From Bacteroidales bacterium (GTDB taxonomy: Bacteria > Bacteroidota > Bacteroidia > Bacteroidales > UBA10428), in contig JAFGVA010000116.1 of the NCBI GenBank assembly GCA_016938235.1, positions 103,222 to 167,221 on the forward strand: a stretch of DNA of 64,000 nt, given 5' to 3'. Below the pieces are notes generated by a model. That model did not search any database. It worked only from the letters and a program-made list of their open reading frames with translations, and was not told where the DNA came from. A program made the translations under genes and the position numbers. The stretch's first letter is position 1; each line of letters starts with the position of its first letter. Below, piece after piece: positions 9,550 to 17,832 of this stretch.

Positions 9550-10020
9550 ATGATTACTCAAATTAATACCAAACGAATTAAACTGTTTTGCGGCTTATTT
9601 TTTGTATTTGGCTTACTCGCTGTGTCATATGCTCAAACAGTTGTAAATATCTACGACGAGAATGATGATAAGCTGATTATTGAGCTTAAATCTTTATCTA
9701 CTGATGCTAAATCAGTAGCGAATATTGTTTTAGTTTACGACTCCAATCAGTTCAGCATTGAAACAGAAAGTATGTTATCAAACACTGATAATGTAAATAT
9801 TACTTTTTCTGCAACTGACAGGTATCTTACAAAATCAGAACTTTCGTCGTTGCTTGCTGTTGAAATGGAGGAAGATATTCAAATGGAAGACTGGATGATG
9901 AAGCCTTTTGAATGTGCAAAGCTCCAGGATTGTCTTAAACCACAAAAGGATGAAGAAATGCAGATTGAACCCTGGATGACTGATTTGAGCTATTGGAATA
10001 TTGGTGCAAAAAATAATTAA
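9550..10020 (+). CDS. Small secreted protein with twin acidic/WM motifs
   Basis: A 156-residue protein whose function I do not recognise. The chosen ATG gives a clear signal peptide (MITQINTKRIKLFCGLFFVF, cut near SYAQT); an upstream in-frame ATG at 9514 would bury it. The mature protein has a beta-like segment (VVNIYDENDDKLIIELKSL) and a central region. Near the C terminus are two related motifs: EEDIQMEDWMMKPF and DEEMQIEPWMTDLSYW. The repeated pattern is E-x-x-Q-[MI]-E-x-W-M. It has no evident operon partner: rsmI ends 286 bases upstream and convergent rmuC ends 47 bases downstream. The 286-base gap before it holds no gene that I can see. Confidence 0.65.
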   Translation: MITQINTKRIKLFCGLFFVFGLLAVSYAQTVVNIYDENDDKLIIELKSLSTDAKSVANIVLVYDSNQFSIETESMLSNTDNVNITFSATDRYLTKSELSSLLAVEMEEDIQMEDWMMKPFECAKLQDCLKPQKDEEMQIEPWMTDLSYWNIGAKNN

Positions 10021-10067
10021 TAGAAATATTCAAAATCGGCTTAGCGTCCATATTTTTTGCAAAAGAA

Positions 10068-11363
10068 TCAATCCTGGTTTTCAAATTCAATAGCCCTGTC
10101 AACAAGATTCTGTGGTATTTGTTTCTTTGCTTTTATTCCTAAGTCTTTCAGTTTTTCAACCCGGCTAACCAGGTTACCTTTGCCTTCAGTTATCTTCTTC
10201 ATCGTATCTTTGTACAAGTCCGATGTCTCTTCTATTTTTTTACCCAGTTTTATTAAGCGTTCGCTTAGGAGAACAAAATCATCGTACAAAGCTCCGCCCT
10301 GCCTTGCTATTTCAAGCACATTCCGGCTTTGATATTCTTGTTTCCAAAGGCTTTCGATCATTTTTAATACAGCAACAAGATTTGTAGGGCTAATAAGCAG
10401 AATGCGCCTTTCGTAAGCATAAGACCATAGTTGGGAATCGTTTTGTATGGCAAGCAGGTAGGCTGGTTCGACTGGCAGGAACATCATCACAAAGTCCAGG
10501 GTTTTTATCCCATTCAGGTCTTCATAATTTTTACCTGAAAGTCCGTTAATATGATTGCGAACAGAGTTTATGTGTTCTTTTAGTTCCGAAGCCCTGGAAA
10601 CTTCATTATCAGCAGAGATATATCTTTCATATGCTGTTAAAGACACTTTGGAGTCGATAACAATACTTCTGTCGCCCGGATAATGAACAATAACATCGGG
10701 TTGGAATCTCTTTCCATCATCCATGGTGAGCGATTCCTGTACTGTGTATTCTTCTCCTTTTCTCAGGCCTGTTCGTTCCAGAATGCTTTCCAGAATCATT
10801 TCGCCCCAGTTTCCCTGAGTTTTCGATTCACCCTTTAGTGCTTTTGTAAGAGAGTTTGCTTCTTTACTTATTTGCTGATTTAGCTCGGCAAGGCGCTTTA
10901 CTTCTTCCTGCAGTGAGAATCTTTGTTTGGTTTCGTTTACATAAGCATCTTCAACTTTTTTCTCAAAGTCTTTGATTTTATCGTTGAGGGGTTTTAATAT
11001 TTCGTCAAGGTTTGTTTTATTCTGCTCGGTAAATTTTTTGGTTTTTTCTTCAAGAATTTCATTTGCCAGGTTTTTAAACTCAAGGTTTAATTTCTCCTGT
11101 ATTTTCAGCAATTCTTCTTTTTGTTCTTCCAGTCTTTTTTTTAGAATCAGTAGTTCGGTGTCACGCGACGAAAGGTTGTTGCTGGTATTTAGCAACTCTT
11201 TTGATTTTGTTTCAAGTTCATTTTTTAGCTCCTGATTTGATTCTTCGAGCATTTTTATTTTCTGTTCACTAACACTTATCTCTGATTTGTTAGCGTTTCT
11301 GAATAACAACCATCCGATAAGTATACCAAGTATAAGGCCCGCGACAAGTAAGATAATTTCCAT
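10068..11363 (-). CDS. rmuC: DNA recombination protein RmuC
   Basis: The 431-residue protein has one N-terminal membrane helix (MEIILLVAGLILGILIGWLL), a coiled coil from about 25 to 170, and the RmuC nuclease-like core. The core includes KTQGNWGEMILESILERTGL, RFQPDVIVHYPG and VIDSKVSL, which supply the PD-(D/E)xK-type acidic and Lys residues, then FVMMFLPVEPAYL and LISPTNLVAVLKMI. RmuC is linked to limiting DNA inversions between short inverted repeats; the biochemical activity is poorly defined. It is preceded by a terminator for the upstream ferredoxin gene on the same strand, so it likely has its own promoter. Confidence 0.95.
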   Translation of the reverse strand: MEIILLVAGLILGILIGWLLFRNANKSEISVSEQKIKMLEESNQELKNELETKSKELLNTSNNLSSRDTELLILKKRLEEQKEELLKIQEKLNLEFKNLANEILEEKTKKFTEQNKTNLDEILKPLNDKIKDFEKKVEDAYVNETKQRFSLQEEVKRLAELNQQISKEANSLTKALKGESKTQGNWGEMILESILERTGLRKGEEYTVQESLTMDDGKRFQPDVIVHYPGDRSIVIDSKVSLTAYERYISADNEVSRASELKEHINSVRNHINGLSGKNYEDLNGIKTLDFVMMFLPVEPAYLLAIQNDSQLWSYAYERRILLISPTNLVAVLKMIESLWKQEYQSRNVLEIARQGGALYDDFVLLSERLIKLGKKIEETSDLYKDTMKKITEGKGNLVSRVEKLKDLGIKAKKQIPQNLVDRAIEFENQD

Positions 11364-11390
11364 CTTTCTGAAATTTGCTTTAATACAAAG

Positions 11391-11422
11391 AAAAAAAAAG
11401 TCCGCTAATTTAAGCGGACTTT
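11391..11422 (-). terminator. Rho-independent terminator of the ferredoxin gene
   Basis: A perfect 9-bp stem AAGTCCGCT / AGCGGACTT (11398-11406 with 11413-11421) encloses a six-base loop. On the minus strand it is followed by a run of T (plus-strand A run at 11391-11397). It separates the ferredoxin from rmuC. A plus-strand T run on the other side makes it potentially bidirectional. Confidence 0.8.
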
Positions 11423-11442
11423 TAATTTTTTTAATGCGGTTT

Positions 11443-11610
11443 TTATTCTGGGCTAATTGCTTCTACAGGACAAACATCAGCACAAGCACCACAATCGATG
11501 CATGCATCAGGATCAATTGTATAGATATCACCTTCTTTTATTGCTTCTGATGGACACTCGCCTATGCATGTACCGCACGCTGTACAATCATCACTAATTA
11601 CGTAAGCCAT
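11443..11610 (-). CDS. 2[4Fe-4S] ferredoxin
   Basis: A 55-residue ferredoxin starting MAYVISDDCTACGTC. It holds two classic cluster motifs, C-T-A-C-G-T-C-I-G-E-C-P and C-I-D-C-G-A-C-A-D-V-C-P, each CxxCxxCxxxCP, with the usual pseudo-twofold repeat (ECPSEAI and VCPVEAI). It carries electrons between cytoplasmic oxidoreductases such as pyruvate:ferredoxin oxidoreductase, which fits an anaerobic or facultative Bacteroidota. The ATG at 11608-11610 is the only reasonable start. A strong terminator follows. No partner enzyme lies adjacent. Confidence 0.95.
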   Translation of the reverse strand: MAYVISDDCTACGTCIGECPSEAIKEGDIYTIDPDACIDCGACADVCPVEAISPE

Positions 11611-11646
11611 AATACTTTAAAATTTATTGTGTTACTAAATATCAGG

Positions 11647-11654
11647 CAAATTTA
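11647..11654 (-). promoter_or_regulatory. Putative -7 element of the ferredoxin gene
   Basis: The minus strand reads TAAATTTG, matching TAnnTTTG, with the ferredoxin ATG about 37 bases downstream. No clear -33 TTG is visible at the ideal spacing, in a very AT-rich context. Confidence 0.35.
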
Positions 11655-11693
11655 AAATTTTAAAAAAAATATTCATCAGAAAACAGATAAAAT

Positions 11694-12887
11694 TTAAAAT
11701 TTCTTCTGTTTTAGTAAGCCTGCTGCAATATAGGACAAGGCTGTTATACCCGTTTTCAGTGCTCTTTCATCAATATTAAATTTTGATGAATGCAAGGGGT
11801 AATATTCTTCAGAGTCTTTTGGTTTAACGCCCAAATAATAAAAACACGACGGAGCAAATTGTGCATAATATGCAAAATCCTCCGATATCATTCTAAGGTT
11901 AATGTCTTCTACCGAAGATTCTCCAATGGCTTCTTTTGCCAGATGCTTAACCTTCTCAGTTACATTATTGTCATTAATTAAAGCCGGGTAGCCTATAGTT
12001 ATTTCAACTTCACATCTGGCTCCCATACCTTCGGCAACAGATTCTGATATTTTCTTAATAAGTTTGTGCGCTTCGTATCTCCAGGTTTCATCCATAGTTC
12101 TCAAAGTGCCATAAACAGTAACTACCGATGGTATTATGTTATCTCTGCCCGGAGCATCAATCTTTCCAAAAGATAATACCGTTGGCGTTGCTGCATAAGC
12201 CTTACGGCTTACTATCTGCTGTAATGCTACAATAATGTGAGAGGTAATCAGAATAGTATCGGTTATTTGATGAGGCATAGCCGCATGGCCACCTTTTCCT
12301 TTTATACTTAATGTAACTTCGTCTGTTGAGGCCATAAATTCACCAGCTTTGAAGCCTAGAACTCCTGATGTCATGTCGGGTATTACATGTTGGCCAATAA
12401 TTATTTCAGGTTTCGGATTGCTTATGGCTCCCGATTCAATTATTTGTTTTGCACCTCCGGGCAGGGTTTCTTCGGCAGGTTGAAAAATAAACAGGATGGT
12501 ACCCTCAATATCATTTTTTAAGCCACTAAGAATCCTGGCTGCACCCAAAAGTATAGCCATATGTGCATCATGACCACAGGCATGCATAACACCATCAGCT
12601 TTCGAAGCGTATTCAAGTTGATTGTCTTCCTGTATGGGCAGGGCATCAATATCAGAACGCAAGGCTATAACTTTTTTATCAGGATTCTTACACTTGAGAA
12701 TGCCCACTGTACCAGTTTCGAGCTTTATATCAATAAGAGGAATGCCATACTCTGCCAATTGTTCTTTTATGAATTTTGTGGTTTGATATTCCTGAAATGA
12801 TAATTCAGGATTCCCATGTAAATATCTTCTGATTCTCACGGAATCTTCGAAAAACCGGCTAGCCAGTTCTGCTATTTCTTTTATCAC
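11694..12887 (-). CDS. M20 family amidohydrolase (N-acyl-amino-acid hydrolase type)
   Basis: The 397-residue metallopeptidase-fold enzyme removes acyl groups from N-acylated amino acids or related amides. Metal-binding motifs are visible: MHACGHDAHMAILLGAA near residue 100, and FIFQPAEETLPGGAKQII near 135. The dimerisation-domain segment GKGGHAAMPH and the C-terminal His region (YYPLHSSKFNIDE) complete the pattern of the hippurate/indole-acetyl-amino-acid hydrolase group. The true substrate is not deducible. It is the last gene of a tight three-gene run (outer-membrane propeller protein, TSUP permease, this enzyme), six bases after the permease. Confidence 0.92.
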   Translation of the reverse strand: MIKEIAELASRFFEDSVRIRRYLHGNPELSFQEYQTTKFIKEQLAEYGIPLIDIKLETGTVGILKCKNPDKKVIALRSDIDALPIQEDNQLEYASKADGVMHACGHDAHMAILLGAARILSGLKNDIEGTILFIFQPAEETLPGGAKQIIESGAISNPKPEIIIGQHVIPDMTSGVLGFKAGEFMASTDEVTLSIKGKGGHAAMPHQITDTILITSHIIVALQQIVSRKAYAATPTVLSFGKIDAPGRDNIIPSVVTVYGTLRTMDETWRYEAHKLIKKISESVAEGMGARCEVEITIGYPALINDNNVTEKVKHLAKEAIGESSVEDINLRMISEDFAYYAQFAPSCFYYLGVKPKDSEEYYPLHSSKFNIDERALKTGITALSYIAAGLLKQKKF

Positions 12888-12893
12888 AGTGTA

Positions 12894-13265
12894 TTATTTT
12901 CCAAGAATTATTTTGAGTCCGGCAACAAGCATAAGTACTCCAAAAGCCTTTTTTAATGTTTTTGCCGGCAGGTTAACCGCCAGTTTCGATCCAACATAGC
13001 TTCCTATTAAGAAGGTAACTATAAGAATGAGTGCAAATTTATAGTTTATCAAACCTTTTTTGTGGTAGTTTGCTGCTGCTAATACAAAACCTATTGGAAC
13101 AGCAAGAACGGCCAGGCTGGTACCCTGTGCTTCGTGCTGTGTCATACCGAAGATAAAAACCAGTGCCGGTACAATTATGATTCCACCGCCTACACCAAAA
13201 CCTCCGGCAATAAATCCTGCCAGTAAACCTGCAATGATGAGTAATGCAATTTGATTAAAATCCAT
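12894..13265 (-). CDS. TSUP (TauE/SafE) family permease, half-length
   Basis: A 123-residue membrane protein with about four helices. It opens with FNQIALLIIAGLLAGFIAGG and the FGVGGGIIIVPALVFIFGM glycine-rich motif of the TauE/SafE family, whose members export sulfite, sulfonates or other organic anions. Full-length members have about eight helices and 250 residues, so this is half size and would have to dimerise. The frame is intact with no sign of truncation. It lies two bases after the preceding gene and six before the amidohydrolase. The cargo is unknown. Confidence 0.85.
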   Translation of the reverse strand: MDFNQIALLIIAGLLAGFIAGGFGVGGGIIIVPALVFIFGMTQHEAQGTSLAVLAVPIGFVLAAANYHKKGLINYKFALILIVTFLIGSYVGSKLAVNLPAKTLKKAFGVLMLVAGLKIILGK

Positions 13266-13267
13266 AA

Positions 13268-16200
13268 TTAAAAATCTAATGACAATGAAAAATAAAATAC
13301 CCTGTCTAACAATTGTTGGTTCTCAATTCCCCGTGCCCAGTCTAATCGGATAAAATAACCCAATAACTGAGATCTTACGCCAAAACCATAACCGGCCACT
13401 ACAGGATCACGCTGTGCATCAATCTCAATTTCAACCTGCCCCCTGTAAACATAGTCTCTGTCGTAACCATTTTCTTTACCCCATGGTGAAATGCCCGACC
13501 AGGCAGTACCAACATCAAAAAAGCCAACCACCTGGAAGTTTTCAAAGAAAGCATTGCTTAAAGGATAATTTGCAAGATACCGGATAATTGGCCATCTGAT
13601 TTCGGAATTAATTAAGGCAAAATTACTCCCGTTTCTTATGTTTTGAGAAAAGCCGCGCATATTTGTAGCCACTGTCTGAAAAGCATAATTAACATCGGGT
13701 GTTAACCTTATTTCACTTAAAGGAATAAAAGTCGGGGTTTTGGTTGAAAAATTAACCCAGTTGTCAACACCACCGAGGTAATACACCAGCTTTGTACTAC
13801 CAAACGAAGTGCTGGTGGCGAACCTGTTTGCCCAAATCAGGTTACGATGAATTCTGATATAGTGTCTGAAATCACCACCCAGCACGTATAAATTATCGTA
13901 ATTACTGTTAACCTGCTGGTATGCTTCAGCAAATACTTTAAACCGGGTACCTTCTGTGAGGTTTAATCCCAGGGAACGGGTATTATCAAAGATATATTCT
14001 CCTTTAATCTCAGTCCAGAGTTTCTCCTGGTTAGCTTTATCTATTGCACTTATTATTGACCCTGAATTGTTAACAGATAATGGGTAAAAAACAGTTTTAT
14101 CACTTCTGGCTCCAATGGTTCCCGAAACTGCTGCTACCTGGCTGAACGGGTATCTCAGAACTCCTGTAATTTCATGTGTGATGTTTTTTACATCGTAGGT
14201 TACATCGTCTTCCAGGGCTTCGTTGTTTAAAGTCTGCCTGTAAAAGAAAAACTGCTTGTTTAAGCGTTTCTTTAAGTTCTCAAAACTTATAAGATATTCA
14301 CTGCTCTGGAAGTCGATGGGAAGTCGCCACCCGGCTGTGATTTTGTAGTCTTCGAACAAATCTTGTGTGCCCAGCTTGAATAATAAATTAGTTTTGGGAT
14401 TAAAATAAACTGCACCACCTGTGAACGGTTGGTATGATTCATGCAGAAAGCTGAAATCAAGCTGAGAAACTACATAGTTCTGATAGAAGGCTTTCTGGTA
14501 TATTCTTGGTCTTTGTTCTTCAGGATTTTCTTCTTCAACTACGGTAATATTTAGGTTCTTGTCTTTAAATTTTTCGTTTAAAAGCTTTATTCTTTCAACT
14601 TCAAAAATGTAATTATTTATATCAATTGCCGGGATCTCAACTTCAACTGTATCTTGGTCTGCTATAACACCGTTTTTTAGAAGAGAATCAAGTGTAATTG
14701 TTATGTATTCAATTTTATTCAGACTGTCTTTTTCAGTGAGGTTTTGAGTTAATTGCCTGCGAAAATCAGTAATTGCCGGTTCAGTTTCGGAAATATCATT
14801 TAAATTGAAATCATCATAAAACATATGATATCTTCCTTTGTTAAACACAATTTCACCCAGCTTACCAAGTTTCTTGTTGTAGTCCTGTTCAAGAATATTT
14901 CTGTAATAGTCGGTGATTGGAACGGTAGAAGCATAATACCTGTAATGAATTGCTGTATCAACGGAGCTTATGGTGCTGTCAAATTTTGAAAGATACCTGT
15001 TAACTATACCACTTTTATCACTTAAACTGATGTATTGATTATTGGCTATTTCAAAAGGTTTATCTTTTTGAATAAAATTCGCATCCGACAACCTTTTTAA
15101 TTTGTTGTTTTTAGCTGAATAATTGTAAATAAAAAGATCCTGGGTAAATCCTGCATTACTCTTGCTGGAATGTGTAATTAGCGAATCTATTTGGCGGTTC
15201 GAAGCAAAAATTATATCGTTACCACCATTAATAAATCGTGGCGAAAAATCATCTGAAATATCGTTTGTAACCTGGAAGTTTGAACCTGCAGCGATGTTCT
15301 GCACAAAAATATCGCTTTGTCCGTTTTTCATGGCAGCAGCAACTAGTAATGAACCGTCCGGCGAAAATGAGTAGTTTAATACCTTCTCAAAATAGAGTAC
15401 GTTTCTTGAAGTGAGTTCTTTATCAACAAGGTTGTAGTAATACATTTTCAAACCACCTTTTTCTTCAGTAATAAAAGTCAGGTATTGTCCCGAAGGATGC
15501 CAGGCAAGCACCGGGTATGAATAATCGGTTATCTGTTCCAGCTTATGTTCTTTTCTGATAATTTTTTTCTTTTTTCCTGTTGAAGTATTGTACAGATAGA
15601 TCTTGTATTTTCCCATTTGGTTAGTTACATAGGTAATGTAATTACCATTCGGACTAATTTTAATTTGTTGGTAAACAGTTTTCTTTTTAGGTTTTTTTAA
15701 AAGAGGTTCTTCAGTAATCGGATCTGTTTTTGAATCCTGCAAGGTGTATTGGGTATAATAATAATCGTACCAGTCTCTTGAGAGTTGTTTTAATTGTGAG
15801 CCAAGTACATAATAAAACCCCGAATTCGCATTTTTATTAATTTTTGTCAGATTTAAAATGCTGGGAACTACTGTATTGCCGTATGTTTCAGTGATGTATC
15901 GCCAAAAAGACAGACCGGCAAATTTAGCGTCTTCACCTTCGAGACGGTTAAAGCGCTTATACTTTTTGGTAATAATACCGTCTTTAATTCTGTTTTCTGA
16001 TTCAAAATCCCAACCTATTGAAACATACGATATCAACCCTTCAAGGTACCATTCCGGGAGGTTTATAAGTGTTGTGTTTGTTGCATTATCTTTAAAATCT
16101 CCTCCATAAATCATTTCATTAATAAGAACTCTGCAAATTGCAGCCGTAATTTGTTTTTCAAATTCCGAATAATCTCCTTCAAAAAACAGGAATACTTTAT

Positions 16201-16570
16201 TCTTATCAATTTGAATTGTGCCACCGATGTTTGACTCCGTTTTTCCGGTAACCAGTCCTATATTACTCTGCCGGAAGTCAGAAAGCTTGTTGTAAACAAT
16301 AAAAATAATCCTGCTATCGATGTTGTAATCGAAATAGCTTTCGAGACGCGAAATTTCTTTATTTGCATATTCAGCTGTATATTCGGCAAGCTGTTTGCCG
16401 TATTCGTTAAAATAGGTATCGAAGCGGTCAAACCTCAGGTATGTCCAGTAAAACTCATTAAACTGAACCCTGTTTTTCCCAAATTGCATCTGGTGGCCAT
16501 TATAGAACTGGCCCATTAGGGAAAGAGGGAGGAAGAAAAAAAACAGAATTATGAAATATTTTGGTCTCAT
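13268..16570 (-). CDS. Outer-membrane protein: peptidase-like domain, TolB-type propeller, beta-barrel
   Basis: An 1100-residue envelope protein. The start MRPKYFIILFFFFLPLSLMG gives a signal peptide; an ATG 15 bases upstream is less likely. Residues 25-270 resemble a gluzincin (peptidase MA) domain, with PEWYLEGLISYVSIG. The zinc motif HExxH seems lost: the expected helix reads CRVLINEMIYGG. Residues 295-520 contain WD40/PD40 repeats (SPNGNYITYVTNQMGKYKIY, HPSGQYLTFITEE, SPDGSLLVAAAMKNGQSDIF). The last 400 residues look like an Omp85-type barrel, with FFDVGTAWSG, YGFGVRSQLLGYFIRLDWA and a terminal Phe (FYFSLSLDF). It heads the operon with TSUP and amidohydrolase. Function is unknown; a surface assembly or binding role is an inference. 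Confidence 0.85.
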   Translation of the reverse strand: MRPKYFIILFFFFLPLSLMGQFYNGHQMQFGKNRVQFNEFYWTYLRFDRFDTYFNEYGKQLAEYTAEYANKEISRLESYFDYNIDSRIIFIVYNKLSDFRQSNIGLVTGKTESNIGGTIQIDKNKVFLFFEGDYSEFEKQITAAICRVLINEMIYGGDFKDNATNTTLINLPEWYLEGLISYVSIGWDFESENRIKDGIITKKYKRFNRLEGEDAKFAGLSFWRYITETYGNTVVPSILNLTKINKNANSGFYYVLGSQLKQLSRDWYDYYYTQYTLQDSKTDPITEEPLLKKPKKKTVYQQIKISPNGNYITYVTNQMGKYKIYLYNTSTGKKKKIIRKEHKLEQITDYSYPVLAWHPSGQYLTFITEEKGGLKMYYYNLVDKELTSRNVLYFEKVLNYSFSPDGSLLVAAAMKNGQSDIFVQNIAAGSNFQVTNDISDDFSPRFINGGNDIIFASNRQIDSLITHSSKSNAGFTQDLFIYNYSAKNNKLKRLSDANFIQKDKPFEIANNQYISLSDKSGIVNRYLSKFDSTISSVDTAIHYRYYASTVPITDYYRNILEQDYNKKLGKLGEIVFNKGRYHMFYDDFNLNDISETEPAITDFRRQLTQNLTEKDSLNKIEYITITLDSLLKNGVIADQDTVEVEIPAIDINNYIFEVERIKLLNEKFKDKNLNITVVEEENPEEQRPRIYQKAFYQNYVVSQLDFSFLHESYQPFTGGAVYFNPKTNLLFKLGTQDLFEDYKITAGWRLPIDFQSSEYLISFENLKKRLNKQFFFYRQTLNNEALEDDVTYDVKNITHEITGVLRYPFSQVAAVSGTIGARSDKTVFYPLSVNNSGSIISAIDKANQEKLWTEIKGEYIFDNTRSLGLNLTEGTRFKVFAEAYQQVNSNYDNLYVLGGDFRHYIRIHRNLIWANRFATSTSFGSTKLVYYLGGVDNWVNFSTKTPTFIPLSEIRLTPDVNYAFQTVATNMRGFSQNIRNGSNFALINSEIRWPIIRYLANYPLSNAFFENFQVVGFFDVGTAWSGISPWGKENGYDRDYVYRGQVEIEIDAQRDPVVAGYGFGVRSQLLGYFIRLDWARGIENQQLLDRVFYFSLSLDF

Positions 16571-16695
16571 TAAACAAACATGCATTTAAGCATGTTAAAA
16601 TTAGATGAATTAAGACAAATTAAAAAGCTTGCAATCGAAACTTTTTATTTAGTAACTTAGTATTAGAGATAAGTAATTCTGAAGAGAGATTAGTG

Positions 16696-17772
16696 ATGAA
16701 GTTTTCATTGATAGTTTGCTTTGTATTAAATGTTGCTTTTAGTTACAGTAAAATTAAGGCTCAATCGGACAGTGCAGTTATATTTTTTTCAAAAGATATA
16801 ATTGATTTTGGCGTGGTCTATGAAGCCGATGGAGAATTTAGCCTCACTATTGATTATGCTAATGCAGGAATAGAAGATCTGGTAATAAACCGCATTATTG
16901 CTCCCGGTCTCAAAGTGAAAGAATCCGGAAAAAAATTACTGAAGAATAATGAATCAGGCAAAATTGAGATTTCTGTAAATCCCTATTCTAAAGTTGGAAA
17001 TTATAACAAAAGCATTATAATTTTCAGTAATGCTGCAAATTCTCCATACTCTATAGTGGTTACAGGTAAAATACTACCTGGTTCTATTGTAGCTGATTAT
17101 AAATATTCTATTGGAAATTTAGGTTTTCAACAATCTCAAATGAATTTTGGGTATGTATTTAAGGGACAGGTAGTAACAAGATTAATACCTGTTTTGAATA
17201 AATCCTCAGAACCCCTGCAAATTCGGTTTCATGATTTGCCCGATTACTTGAGTGTTAATACATTATTTGATTCAATTATGCCTGGTGAAAGAGAAGTAGT
17301 TGAGCTTGCCTATAACAGTTTGGAGTGTAATGATTGGGATTTTATCTTTGATAAAGTGATGGTCGATGTTATATCAACGGATACAGTAAGTGGGTTAATA
17401 ACATTTACCGCCAATATTCGCGAAGATTTCAGACAACTTACCGAAGAAGAATTGCATCAAAAACCACTTGCTTCCATACCTGTTAAAGTATACAACTTCG
17501 ATACAATTTCGGCCCGGGATAAAGTGAAATACGATTTTAAAATTAAAAATGAAGGCATAGAGGACTTGGTTATTCGTGCAGTTAAACCTACATGCGGCTG
17601 TACAGCTGCTTTGCCCGAACAGACTGTGATTGAACCCGGAGAATCGACCAGCATTAGTGTATATTTCGATGCTAAGGGTTATTCGGGTTTTACAAAAAAA
17701 GGTGTGACTGTAATAACAAATGATCCAATAAATTACAAACAGTTCCTCTGGGTTTCAGGCTTCATTCAATAA
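16696..17772 (+). CDS. DUF1573 domain secreted protein
   Basis: A 358-residue exported protein; the ATG at 16696 gives the signal MKFSLIVCFVLNVAFSYS (a GTG three bases upstream is less likely). It consists of three Ig-like (ASH/MSP-type) beta domains. The first has IDFGVVYEADGEFSLTIDYAN, the second MNFGYVFKGQVVTRLIPVLN. The third is a DUF1573 domain with AVKPTCGCTAALPEQTVIEPG and ITNDPINYKQFLWVSG. The CGC motif is typical of DUF1573. Such proteins are common in Bacteroidota envelopes, but the function is unknown. It is divergent from the propeller/barrel gene. Confidence 0.85.
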   Translation: MKFSLIVCFVLNVAFSYSKIKAQSDSAVIFFSKDIIDFGVVYEADGEFSLTIDYANAGIEDLVINRIIAPGLKVKESGKKLLKNNESGKIEISVNPYSKVGNYNKSIIIFSNAANSPYSIVVTGKILPGSIVADYKYSIGNLGFQQSQMNFGYVFKGQVVTRLIPVLNKSSEPLQIRFHDLPDYLSVNTLFDSIMPGEREVVELAYNSLECNDWDFIFDKVMVDVISTDTVSGLITFTANIREDFRQLTEEELHQKPLASIPVKVYNFDTISARDKVKYDFKIKNEGIEDLVIRAVKPTCGCTAALPEQTVIEPGESTSISVYFDAKGYSGFTKKGVTVITNDPINYKQFLWVSGFIQ

Positions 17773-17832
17773 TTATTTATTCTGCAAAATTATCGTTCAA
17801 TTGGCTTTGGATGCCTATATTTGCGCATTATT

